A stretch of DNA of 64,000 bases from assembly GCA_030490835.1 (NCBI GenBank), contig CM059975.1, positions 6,227,579 through 6,291,578 of the forward strand. The letters run 5' to 3'. Position 1 is the stretch's first letter. Each line of letters begins with the position of its first letter. A program made the position numbers and the translations under genes. Origin of the DNA: Annona cherimola (taxonomy: Eukaryota > Streptophyta > Magnoliopsida > Magnoliales > Annonaceae). Under the pieces are notes generated by a model. It saw nothing but the letters and a program-made list of their open reading frames with translations. It ran no database searches and had not been told where the DNA came from. Below are positions 46,755 through 58,308 of the stretch, piece after piece.

Positions 46755-47160
46755 ATGGCTAATTATGGGGGCATCATCGTGATCACCTGTAGAACGTGTC
46801 TCTCCGCAGCCGGTTCAAATCGTTGCGCACGTGCCAAATGCGAATTGGATCCCTGGTGGACAGGCAAGAATGCCATGAAACTGAAGGCGATCACATGCCA
46901 AAAGCTTACACTCAGTAATGAATCATGGCCCACTAAGCTCTATGAAAAGCACCAAGTCTTCCTGATGGGGTCCTCTTCATGCACTCATCACGTGACCCTA
47001 GAGGCTACAGCCTTGCCAGCCTGGGACGGTCGCTTCATGCGCACGTACACGTAAAAAGCTCTCGTCATGTGAAATCCATGCCCACGAGACACAAACTCCA
47101 CCCACTCATCATCTGATCATCTCTGCCGTATAAAAAGCCATATGCGCTGCGCAGTACTAC
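46755..47160 (+). promoter_or_regulatory. Promoter-like segment without an evident gene
   Basis: A GC-richer segment with several ACGT boxes (gcacgtgcc at 46828, tcacgtgac at 46988) leads to a good TATA box, TATAAAAAG at about 47129. Within 85 bp downstream of the expected start a Tourist element (47241) interrupts the sequence, and no coding frame follows. It may be the remnant of a disrupted gene. The 99-codon frame across it has no domain. Confidence 0.4.
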
Positions 47161-47240
47161 AACGCAAATGCAAACTTTTGATGCGTGTATTCAATATTCA
47201 TCCGCATGTCGTCCAACGGTTTGCAGACCAACAAAATTAA

Positions 47241-47520
47241 GAGTGTGTTTGACAATGAGGAAAACATATCAACTTAAAACTTTTCAATTTAAAATTTTTC
47301 ACTCTCTATAATTATCATATTTTTTAATTATTTTTTCACATTTTTCCGTACAATTACCTTACTTTTCAATCATTTCTACACAACTACTCATACAATTAAC
47401 TTATCTATTTTAACTTTATCATCTTTACTTTTCATCATTACCCATATCATATCACATCATTTGACAACTTTTACTCTCCAAAACTTTTCATCAAAATTTT
47501 TTCCATTCCCAAACACACCA
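47241..47520 (+). mobile_element. Tourist-like MITE, intact
   Basis: A 280-bp element starting GAGTGTGTTTGACAATGAGG and ending CCCAAACACACCA, flanked by TAA (47238-47240 and 47521-47523). Very similar to the copy at 37467, suggesting relatively recent amplification. Confidence 0.85.
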
Positions 47521-47523
47521 TAA

Positions 47524-48780
47524 TTGGTCATGCACGTTCACGTGTTATCCTAGCTATCCCTCATTATTTATGTTATTTATATATAGCGCTAGCCGTCCTC
47601 AAATCAGGTGTTTTTGCTTGTCCACATTACGCGTGTTTTCTTGGGGTAAATGGACGAAAAATACCAGGCGCATAATGTCGTTGGCGTAAACGCCTTGGAG
47701 TTTTTGCAAAATGGGCCCTGTAAGTATGCATAATTAAGTAATCGTATGTGCATTTTAGTATTCCTCGAATAAACTTAAAAATGATTAATAAATAAACTTT
47801 GCATGGCTGTCATTGTCGGCATTTACCGCACTATAAAAAACTAGCATTTAGCTACATGCTTTTGGAGATGCTTAGCATTTTTTTGTTACTAGAAGATTAT
47901 TTAGTGATATAAATATTTTTTTTTTTTGAAAATTAAATTTTAGCCAAAAATGTTACTAGAAGTATGAATTTTACCAAAAAATTCAAAAAATCATCACTAA
48001 AGCTTTTTGTCACAGACTTATTGCGACTTGGTTATAATGACATCATCACCGAAAGTTTATTTATTTATTTTGGTGTTGGAAAGAAAAATTCCTTTTTTTG
48101 TCTTTGCGACACCTTTTGCACTTCAAAGAATTTGCAACACTTTTTATATATTTCATAAATATAGATTGCGGGGTTGTTTTGTAAAGGTTTGAAATCCACA
48201 GACCATATTTTGCAAAATGCTAAAACACTCATACGAAAATTATGCACATTTACAAAGTTTAAATTGCAAAAACCTTATGCTATTTGCTTCAAATTCATTA
48301 ATTAATAATTGTCATTATCCTTATAATTTTTATTTTTACTTCCTACTTTATATTCCCCCAAAATACGTGACCTTTCTATTGTGTATTTGTGATATTAGAG
48401 GGTTTTTTCCATTTTGGTCCCCCAAAACGAGTTTTTTACTGAGTTGTCAACTGCATTAGTCCAGTTGATCAAGACTCTAGCCCAATGGCCATAACAATCT
48501 TCAGTTTGAATCCTTTGTAGGCAGAGGTCTAGTGGATAAGAGCTTGGTCTCCCTTAAAATTAGGTCGGAGCTTTCGGTCTACCACTTTAATGACTTAGAA
48601 TTCTTGGATGGGTAAGATAAATTGCCCCTTTGAATTTTTGAAAATTCAAAAAATTCTTCTAAATTTTTTTTTAAAAAAATTTAAAATGCAATTTAGTTCT
48701 ATGTGGTTGTATTTCTTAAATAATATCAAATCCACCCGCCAAAAAAATTTGCATTTGCATTCAAGGAGCGTGGGTTAATT
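47524..48780. other. AT-rich intergenic DNA
   Basis: Open frames of 60-80 codons (47964-48459) have no content I recognise. 48490-48620 carries a 'ctagtggataagagcttgg' stretch resembling a tRNA A-box, possibly an old SINE head, but no matching B-box is convincing. Confidence 0.35.
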
Positions 48781-49272
48781 CCTTCACTACAAAAAATAAA
48801 AAAAAATTTGGCAAACTTTGTTCACAAAAAAAATTTCATAATTAGTGTTCATTCAGGTTTGATTCGTATCCCTTAAAAAAATTCATCACTAGCAAAGAAA
48901 ATGCACGTGTAAAAAAAATTGTTTCTTATGATAATGCTTTTACAGGCAAGAAACAAATTTTTTTACTTATAATAATACTTTTATAGGCAAGAAATAATTT
49001 CCTTGTTTCTGATGATGTTTTGACAATTAAATCAAAATTTAGTTACTTAAACATAAAAACTATAAATTATTGGCAACAATTTTTTTAGTGGATGTTGTTT
49101 GACCTATACCATAAATTATTTGTAACCGAGTTTTTCCTTAGAATCTAAAATTTGTAAAGGTCTTAGAAAAAAAAAATTCTAACTTTTGGTAAGAAAGTTT
49201 TATTTGATAGAAATCAAAATTCTTATAATGCTTGATGGGAGATACTAAAATTCAGAAGTCGAAAAATAAAAA

Positions 49273-49527
49273 GGCATGCTTGGCAACACAAAAAACTTTC
49301 AAATTAAAACTTTTCAATCTAATTTTTTTCACCTTTCATAATTATCCTATTTTTAATTATTTTTTTATATTTTTCTATACAATTATCATATTTTCAATCA
49401 TTTCTAAACAACTACCCATGCAACTAACTTCTTTATTTTAACTTTATTCTATTTACTTTTAATCACCACTCCTATCATATTACATCATTTTCTTTAATTT
49501 CAAAAACTTTTTCTCAAAAACACACTC
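49273..49527 (+). mobile_element. Tourist-like MITE, degenerate
   Basis: Starts 'ggcatgcttggcaacaca', ends 'caaaaacacactc', with the shared interior ('aaaacttttcaatctaattt', 'ctttattttaactttattct'). Flanking duplication unclear. Confidence 0.65.
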
Positions 49528-52034
49528 AAACCAATGATGGCATTTAATCAAACTAATTTCTAACTTGAGGTCATTCAACGGGGTAGATCCTAACCCTCTA
49601 ATTGTTTTGAATCTTTTTTTTTTTGTTATTTCATATTGCAACTTTAGTCAATCAAAGTATATGTTTTTTTTTAATTTCTTACTCAAATGATAAATCCAAC
49701 TAAAAGTTTGTTCCAAATCATATAAGATTTTTTAATCTAATTTGTATCCATAATAAAAATATAATGATATATACCGAGAATAAGTAAAGTTGTATTGAAA
49801 ATAGATAAAGTTGTGTTGAAAATTTAAAAAATTGTGTTAAGAATTAAGAAATTATCTTGAAAATGAAAATATAAATTTAATTTAAGAATCAATAATCTTA
49901 TATGATTTAGAACAGAGCCTGAACAAAATAATAATGAATCTCAAGGAGATTAGCTCCCCACAACCAAGACTAGATATCGGGACTTTCTGCCCAGTTATTT
50001 ATTGTTGTGACTTGTGACTATGAATCATACTTTACACAAGATTGGTGGATGATATTAAATAGACGTAAATCATCGATCGATGTGAAGATGAGTCATCACT
50101 AGTTTTATACGATCATACAACATCACTGACGTCGAACCCTTCTCTTTTTAAAAAAAATTATATTAGGATGCTATTCAAGGAAATAAAATAAAGAGGGTGG
50201 TGTGTGGAAAAAGGGGTGGTAGATGTGACATTTTGTCCGTTTGTCTCCCTAGCACAACAGAGCGAATATTGGGAGGGCGTCTTTTGCAATTTGCGTTCCT
50301 TTTTCATCCCTTACTCCATCTTTCTTGGGCTAATCAATACGGAGAAAAGTTCTATAATTACTTGAGTAAATCTCTTTTTCCTAATCTTTCCCGATCCGTT
50401 ATCATCTCTTTATCATTGCAATATCTTGATCCAAGACGCTCCAACGTCATTTTGCTGTGCTTCTCCCCCCTTTTTTTTCCGAAAAAAGCACTAGAAAATG
50501 ATAGACGTTTTCGTGCACGAGCGGAGCGCTTGGTTGATACACTGACAAGCAAGAGATCAATAATCGTATGTCGTCAGTCCCAAGCAAAACTTGAATTTGA
50601 GTGCTTTCATGATTTGGCCTGCAATGCAACCAATTGACATATATTGGACAACTACAATGAGGTGAGTGAATATTAATTGTGTATTAGGCCAGAGTATCAA
50701 AGGGACAGCTTTACCTAAAATACTAATCCTAAACAGAGTCTGATCTCACTCTTTCGTTAGCTTACAACTTGGCCTTTTTTTAAAATAAGTTCGGAACAAC
50801 GACAAAGCACTGCAGGAAATGAATTCGTGTCTCTATATCAGGGAAGATATCGACTGTAGAGACTGAGACTTTGCTACTCGAATTGGGACAGATTCCCATG
50901 AAATTTCGTGGAGTTTGACATTGCTGCTCGCCAAGTTTGCTGCATGTGATACAGATTTCCCAATATCCAAATTCGTATTCATGGATTTCATCTTGGATGG
51001 TGGATCACGCATGCCAATAAATTATCATACAGTCATATTGATCGTGTATGTATATATATATAAATATATATTCCATTGGAATATTTTATTGGAAAGGATT
51101 TCAAAGAAAATCTAGTATTTCAAATGCTTTTTGAACCTTATATACTTGGCTGATCTCATGCTTTTGTTACTGGTATATTTTTCATTGCTTTCTAACACTT
51201 AATTTCCCGCTAATCATCAATCATTCCACAAAGCAATTATTTATCAAAAAACGAAAGCATGAAAATGTTGTCTTGAATTTCATGTATATATATTTCTCGA
51301 TTTGAGGGTGTGCATGGCTATCCAGCTATTCCATGTGCATCTTTTGAATTGCCTCCATGTTTTCAAATTTCAACGACAGATAACTGATGAAGCTAGCACT
51401 GCAGTACGTGCTACGTGGCCCACTTGGTCCAGTTCATTTCCTGAAACCAATCAAAACAACCTTTACTGTTTAACATAAAAGTTTAAGAAGACCAGTGTAG
51501 TATCTCTATGTCATAAAGGTCAAGTATCAAACCTTGAAAAGGAATCCAGAATGACGTTGGATTCCCTTTTCTTCCGCTCTTGTAGACATCCCTATCAACC
51601 AATGATACTTTGCTGAGATTTCACAAGATTTAAGCCTTGTTTCGGAGGGCTAAAAGCGTATCATCAGATTCATACCTTTATTATACTGTAAGATTGGATA
51701 TTTGTGAGAAAGATTGCTTCCATTATTAATTAATATTATCTGAGATTGTGTGGAACGTGGCTTATATGACAAACTATCATTTCATCATAAAATTCTCTTA
51801 ATTCATTAGTTGTCACGTTTAGTGGCAAAATGCCAATCTCCAATGAAATTCACGTGATAAAATAGTGTCATAAATTGTTTGGATGGAGCATCACTACATG
51901 AAAAATCACATTATCGAGAGAAGCAATTTGCGGCATGCAATGGAGAACTTGCTATATCTACTTATAAAATCATAAAATTTTTGCCACCGTTTGCTTCATG
52001 TGCTATGTGGCATATAAGGAAGGAAACTAATCTC

Positions 52035-52375
52035 ATGTACCTGGGTGTAAATACCTATTTTTTATATTTTTTTAAAACTTTTTTTATGCGATTATTAATC
52101 TAGGTGTATTTGACATATTGATCGATTTTTACGATTTTTGGTGATTTTTAAATTTTTAAATTTTTTTAAAAATAGTAGCATTTTAATAAATTTAAATTAT
52201 TAAAAATATCACTAATTTTTAAAATTTTAAAAAAATTTACAAATTTCCAAAATTAATAAAAATTAATATACATGTTAAATATATCTAGATTAATAGTTGT
52301 ATAAAAAATTTCAAAAAAATAAACTAAAATTAATATTTGCACTCAGGTGCATCGAAACTAAGTGCACCCCGTGCA
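52035..52375. mobile_element. Foldback MITE
   Basis: Arms 'ttaatctaggtgtatttgac' / 'tatatctagattaatagttg' and 'tttttacgatttttggtg' / complement meet near 52200. Outer ends are 'tgtacctgggtgtaaata' and 'gcactcaggtgcatcgaaac', resembling the 9.2 kb copy. Confidence 0.75.
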
Positions 52376-53519
52376 TAGGATGAAAATACTATCAGGAAAT
52401 GGTTATAACACATAAACTTTGAGCATTAGCTATGAAAATACAACAATGAACTAAATTTTGTATGTAATAAAAAGTCATACCTCTAGCGACCACAGTTCAT
52501 ATTATTAGCAACGATTTTTCATATCATTGCTAAAAATTTATATTGGCAATAAAGTATAGTTTTTTCGTGGCTTTTTCAACGAAGTTCTAGCTACAAATTA
52601 GCAACGAAAATATACATTTACGGGAACTATTTAGTAACAAAATTATAACTTTTGATAATGAATGAGTTCCGTTGCGAAATCATAAATATTTTTTTAGCAT
52701 TACTTCATCTTCTGTTTTGAGCAATAGAGGATAACTAATATTTTTTTTCCTATTTTTTTCAAAAATGTATATTACTAAATTTATTCGTCAAAAAATTGTT
52801 ATTTTCGAAAATTAAAATTTTATCACATAAGATTAAGATTTCATTGCTAGGGAAAAATTTAGTGTCAATAGTTGATGGGATATGACATATCACAGTCACT
52901 AAGAAGAATTTTAGTTAATAATATTTAAATGCCCTTTTAGAAGTACTGAGTGAAATGAGCTGTGGACAGGGAGAATATTGGATGAAGAATGGTTGTCGTG
53001 TACTGTAAAGTAAGAAGTTATATAGGAAATAAAAAATAACATTAAAAATGAGAACGATAGATTTGTTGTGGGTTGAAAAATAAAAATATTATACAAAAAT
53101 TGAAATCGGTAATTATTGAGAATATAAAATAATTCAATCCTTTTTATTCTATCTATGAGATACTTATAAATAAGTCCTATAATTTTGTGCTCAAGCCAAC
53201 AATTTTAATTTAATCATAAAAGCATAATTATAAGGAAGAAATTTTTCCTTGTCAATAAAAGCATTATCATAAAAAGAAAAAAAAATTCTTATAAAAGCAT
53301 TGTCATAAGTTAAAAAAAAATTTCTTTGCATGTACATTTCTATTTTGTTAATGATGGCTGTTTGGTTTTGCACAAAATAATTTTTCTTTTTTTAGTCATT
53401 GTTGACGCTATCCCTCGTCGTTGATGTGCTAATAATTATTTACCTATCACGAGAGATTTTATTTTTTAGCCTTTGGTAATGAAATTCATTATTTTTCACA
53501 ATGATTTCTATGAGTGTAC

Positions 53520-55450
53520 CGCTGTACCGTTCATTCCTTTCTGTTTATGGATAAGTAGGACTTTTCTACGATGAAATAGGGTGTAAGTTGCAACTCTTTG
53601 GATTTTCCATTTTTCGATTTTTTAAAAGATCCAAGCCATTTTATGAGTACTTGTACCGTATGAAAAATTATTTTAATCAGATGTATTACCCAAAGAAGGT
53701 GCAAATGTATAAGGTTCTTTAAAATAATATAATTTTATATAATATTAAAATCTAATTAAATTTATTCTTACATTAGACTAAAACAGATTTAAAACAGTGA
53801 ACGACTTTTTTGATTTGGTATTATATATACTAATATCTGATATTACAAATTAGACTTATTTACTACATTTGTCATACAGGAACAACTTATAAAATACCCT
53901 CACACTCCAAGAGACCAATTGTAAAAAAAAAAACTCATAACCAGAGGGACAGACATGCAAAGATATAAAATCCCACATTATGGATGGCACTAAGCATCAA
54001 ACCCATGACAGACAGCGGAAAACTCATTACCGCCATAAAAAAATGAAAAACCCGATAGGGCACAAATTGCACCTGATTCGATAGGAGAAAAGCCTAAGTA
54101 ACACATCATTAACAACGATCGTGACATTCATTAATTTACTAATTTCATTTCAAATAAGAGATTTGTGTGTAGTTTAATTCTTTTAGACTCTTTTAGTAAG
54201 CAACGGTCGAAGCAAGCACAGCCAAAATGCAAGTGGGACATGTCGGCACCACCCCATGGCCAGAAGACCATGTGACAACACGAGCATTAATAAGCAATGA
54301 CGCGGAAAAGAAAGGTAGAATAGTGATTCAAGGGGAAGTGGGATGAGATAGGCAGTGGGTAATGTCAATATCACTTCGTTTGGAGGAGTCGTTTTCTAGA
54401 CAAACATGACCCTTACGCTATGACAAAATTGTCAACGGATGACAGTCGAAATTATGGGCAGCAAATGACCGAAACCTAAACAGACCACATGATAACACGT
54501 GGTGGGTCGACAACCTTCAAACACGCAAGAACGATTTGCATGCAAGGCCCAGCTAGACTAGCTGCTAATCCGCGTTTTTTTTATTACATCCATGTCAACA
54601 TTTATTACAAATAAGTTTTAAATTATTCTTACAAATATTTTAGAAGACAAACTGTTCTTTCTATGAGATATGAAGACAAAGCTCAACCCAAAAATCTGCA
54701 GACCCAACTCTATCATAAGAAAACAGGGGGACACACAACTCCCAATTAAATACCTATGGATACCAGCTTTGCTATTTCGAACACGCGTTAGCACAATCAC
54801 TGCCGGCAATATTTACCGGCGGACCTAGTCCCTAACTAGCTGCTAATTCCTGTTTTTGTTTGCACTTTCTCTTGCCTTTGGACCTATCGAAGTGGATCAC
54901 ATTACGCACATATTTATTCAGTTATATTGTGATTAAGAAAAGTTATATTTGAAATTAAAAAGTAGGTTGTTATTTTATAAAAACGAAAACAAGAATTCCT
55001 GGAAATGAAAAATTACATTTCATCCTAACTTATCCTTATGTCATCAAAAAGCTAAGAACACGTTATAAATTTCTTAACCCTTAAGTTTTATACTTGCAAT
55101 AAACAACTTTAATTTTAAAAATAAATAGCTTTATTTTAACGGACAACTTGAAATGATTAAAATGCCTTTTATTTAATTTTATTGAAACTTTATATGACTA
55201 TGCTCTTTGGTTGAAAATTTCTGGGTCTTCTTTAAAAACAAATAGTTTAAGTTTTTTGATAAAAATATTTATTAAAATAAGGAGAGGACATTTTGTTCAT
55301 CAAGCTGTTGTAACCATGAAACTTAAACGATTAAAAGGTATACATTTTTTACTTAAAAAGAAGGTATAAATTTTAGAAACTTAAGATACTTCTATGTCTA
55401 TCTCCCTTTATATAACTCTCCCAGCCGCTCAAGCTCGAATGATTGTAGCT
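53520..55450. other. Intergenic, no gene supported
   Basis: 53870-54040 is the partner of the 4.7 kb dispersed repeat. Reverse-strand frames of 63 codons at 54183 and 54618 have no domain. The remainder is AT-rich. Confidence 0.35.
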
Positions 55451-55459
55451 GGTATTAAG

Positions 55460-56210
55460 TAGGGATGTAAATCCGGTCGGGTTAACTCAAGTCGGGTAAA
55501 TACAATCCTAATCCACCTTATAAAATCTTAATTCAACTCTACTTTCAATCATATTTTTCACACCTAAACTCAATCCTAGTTAACCTATACAAATTGATTA
55601 GGTTCGGATTAGAAATTAGGTTAATAAATATATAATATTTAAAGAGGATTGATTTTTTTGCCCACCTCAAAAAAATCTATGTGGATATATGTATTTAAAA
55701 TATACTTATCTTTAAATATTTTAAAAATATATATACACGTATCCGAAAATGATAAAACTTGATTTATATGTTACATAGACTTAGTTAAATAAGCATATGA
55801 AGAAAAAAATAAAAAAAATAGTTGTAAATGGGATTTTTGAAGTGAACTAAGCGGAGTATTTACTTAACTTGGGCTAAAAGGATCATTTCTCATATTTAAA
55901 AATGTTTTACTTAATTAAATCTGTTTAAAATATAAGTTTATATGAAAGAATAAAAATTAATCCTTTTAAAGGAATATTTTCTAATTTATGACTTATAGAA
56001 TAATTGAAGACTATTTATTAAAAATTTATTATTTTGTTTGTTAATATATGAAATCAAACGGGTCGAGTTGACAATCATCAAACCCAAATCGACCCACTAT
56101 TGAAATCGAGTGGGTTCAAATTGGGTTATATAATTTATTTTTTGAAAATATCTAATCCAACCCTATTATAAATCGGGTTGAAGTTAAAATCAATGCCGTT
56201 TACACTCCTA
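55460..56210. mobile_element. hAT-like element with a foldback remnant inside
   Basis: Starts TAGGGATGTAAATCCGG and ends CCGTTTACACTCCTA, inverted ends of hAT type. Flanks gtattaag (55452-55459) and atattaaa (56211-56218) agree at six of eight positions. Repeated 'cgggtcgagttgac', 'aatcgggttgaag' and complementary motifs lie near both ends. A foldback-like piece occupies about 55655-55890 and ends 'gctaaaaggatcatttctc', matching the foldback end at 35221. No transposase. Confidence 0.65.
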
Positions 56211-56218
56211 ATATTAAA

Positions 56219-57600
56219 TAATCCAACTTTGGCTTTAAATAAAATGATGTCCCCAAAAAAAATTTTCATTTACAATATTACTTTTTTCGTTTCTTTTGAT
56301 CTTTCGGTTCACATACCTAAGAATGCTTCTTTTCTTATTACCTCAATACCATATTTTTTTTATTCCCACTATAATTTTTTATTTTTCAATACATGTGCAA
56401 TAATTACTCTTCGTTCCACGGCATAATTCCAAGTAGGCGTCTTCTCAAATTTTGTCAACAATATCCTTCCTCCGAAGAATCTATTATTCACTGATCCATG
56501 ACTTCTACTGTTAATTAATTACAATTCATCTGAATTAATTTGACTCCAACGAATATTCTAAATATGATCCACATTTTCAACTGTAGAAAAATCATTCAAG
56601 CTACATGTGTTCTGATCAATCTTAACAAATGAGACAACGAGAATGACATTCCAAAAAATTTCAGGCTTAAAAAAAATTGCACCATTGTTTGAAGGGTTTT
56701 GCTCTTATGAAACTGGATGCGGATTACCCCTCATTCCTCACTCTTTTTTTTATATATAGATCCAAGTCATGCGTGGTGTCATCCTCCATGAATATTTGTA
56801 TGATATGAAAATTTATTTTAATTAAATTTGTATACAACTCACGAAAAAGTGTAAATGCATAAATTTTTTATTATTATATGTTCTGATTTGTAGATTATAA
56901 AAGATTTTAATCGAGCTAATTTTTTGTATTTACTCTGAAAATAACTATAAATACAATGCATGAAAATGCTACTCGAAGTATCTTCATTGGAGGTTTTTAT
57001 CTTTCAACTTTCAGCGTAAAAATAAATAAATTCTTTTCGTCAGCTGTTAATTTTCCATCAACGTTACTTCCATGTTATCATGCCGGCCAATGTCACAGCA
57101 GCTGCAGTAATTGACGTATCCCTACATGGAAAACGGACCCTTCGTTAAATTTCGAAAAACAACAAAACATGAACTGCTTCGGATGCCAGAGCCACGAGAA
57201 ACGACGCCGGCTCACGAATTGGTTTATTATCCTCCGTAGCCCGGTCGGTCCCCGAAAAATCACCTTGTCACCGCATCCGGCCAAAACGCGTGAATGGGTA
57301 CTTGGGTTGTGGCCAAACGTTGGCCGTAAGAAATTGCCAATGACTTGCTCATGGGCCATGGCTTTTTTCGGCTCAGGTACTGTGCAAACCAACAAACACA
57401 ATGAATGCGTTGCCGGCCACCTTTTTTCGATGCCTTCAGCCTCGCCTAAAATGCACGACGGGGTCCATCTCCAGTCCTTTTGGCCGCCTCCTCCCGAGAC
57501 ACCCGTTCCCCAGCGGCCTCCCAATCCCATTCCCGCACCACCACTTGCATCTCATCACGCATCCGACGGAAATTGATTTGAAAACATGCTGCAGGACTCG
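56219..57600. other. Intergenic; GC-rich island at 57090-57600
   Basis: The island holds overlapping frames of 80-145 codons on both strands without domains. A proline-rich reading near 57480 arises from C-rich simple sequence. No gene can be supported. Confidence 0.35.
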
Positions 57601-57612
57601 CTCCATTTGTTC

Positions 57613-58300
57613 TAGGGGTGGGAATCGGGGCGGGTCGGGACGGGTCAGGGTTTGCCCAATCCTGACCCTACTTTTCAAAAATCTTGTTTGACCCTTATTT
57701 TATACCGGGTCGGAACAAGGTTGGTTTGACCTTTACTTTTTTCTACCAAGTCTAGGGACAAAATTCGGGTCGGTATCGGACCGGTTTCGGGATAGCGGGT
57801 CGGGTCAAAAATACGGATAAAATAAGATAATTTTCAAAATTTATATATCTATCAAACATAAGTATATATTTATACTAAATTTAAATATTATATGTTTCAA
57901 TATTTCACTAATTATTAAAAAACACATAATTAAGAAAACAAAACATTTGAAAATATAGTATACATTTATTAAAATAGGTTAATATACAATTACACATGAG
58001 GGTTATATCGTACAAATTTTTTATTGATTCTTCTATTGTTGATAGAGTTGATTATAAAAAAGTGAGAAATTTGAAAGAAAATAATAATAATATTTCAATA
58101 TAGTCTTATAATTTTTAATAAATTTATATATGTGGGGCGGGTCGGGACATGGTTGACCCACCCTAACCCTATTTTTGAATTCGGGTCAAAATTTCTGACC
58201 CATCCCTATACCGGGTCAAAAATATATTAGTTTTATCCGGCCAAAAACGGGTCGGGTCAATACCGGGTCACGGGTCGACCCGCCCCAATTCCCGCCCCTA
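57613..58300. mobile_element. hAT-like MITE, perfect 8-bp duplication
   Basis: A 688-bp element from TAGGGGTGGGAATCGGGGCG to GCCCCAATTCCCGCCCCTA, with inverted ends of about 25 bp and only two or three mismatches. ATTTGTTC flanks both sides (57605-57612 and 58301-58308). GGGTCGGG motifs crowd both subterminal regions and the middle is AT-rich. No coding sequence. Confidence 0.9.
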
Positions 58301-58308
58301 ATTTGTTC

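Larger units (their letters stand above)
48787..53514. mobile_element. Candidate non-autonomous CACTA-like element
   Basis: The left end reads CACTACAAAAAATAAAAAA, as in plant CACTA termini; the right end near 53514 reads TTTCTATGAGTG, a poor match. Subterminal repeats support the pairing: units of 'ttatgataatgcttttacag' at 48920-49010 on this strand and of 'aaaagcattatcataa' at 53215-53310 in inverse orientation. No transposase is present and the 3-bp target duplication does not match, so the right boundary is uncertain. The interval contains other MITEs (49273, 52035) and featureless DNA, including a 146-codon frame at 50197 without domains. Confidence 0.4.

Noticed and set aside
48490..48620. 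Possible SINE head or tRNA-derived sequence
   Set aside because: An A-box-like 'tagtggataagagc' is present but no convincing B-box, tail or target duplication.
50197..50637. 146-codon open frame
   Set aside because: Composition is Ser/Leu/Phe-rich with no domain or conserved motif; context is transposon-rich and there is no promoter or splice support.
57093..57576. Overlapping 145- and 135-codon frames on opposite strands
   Set aside because: Neither has recognisable content, and mutually overlapping long frames are expected in GC-rich DNA.
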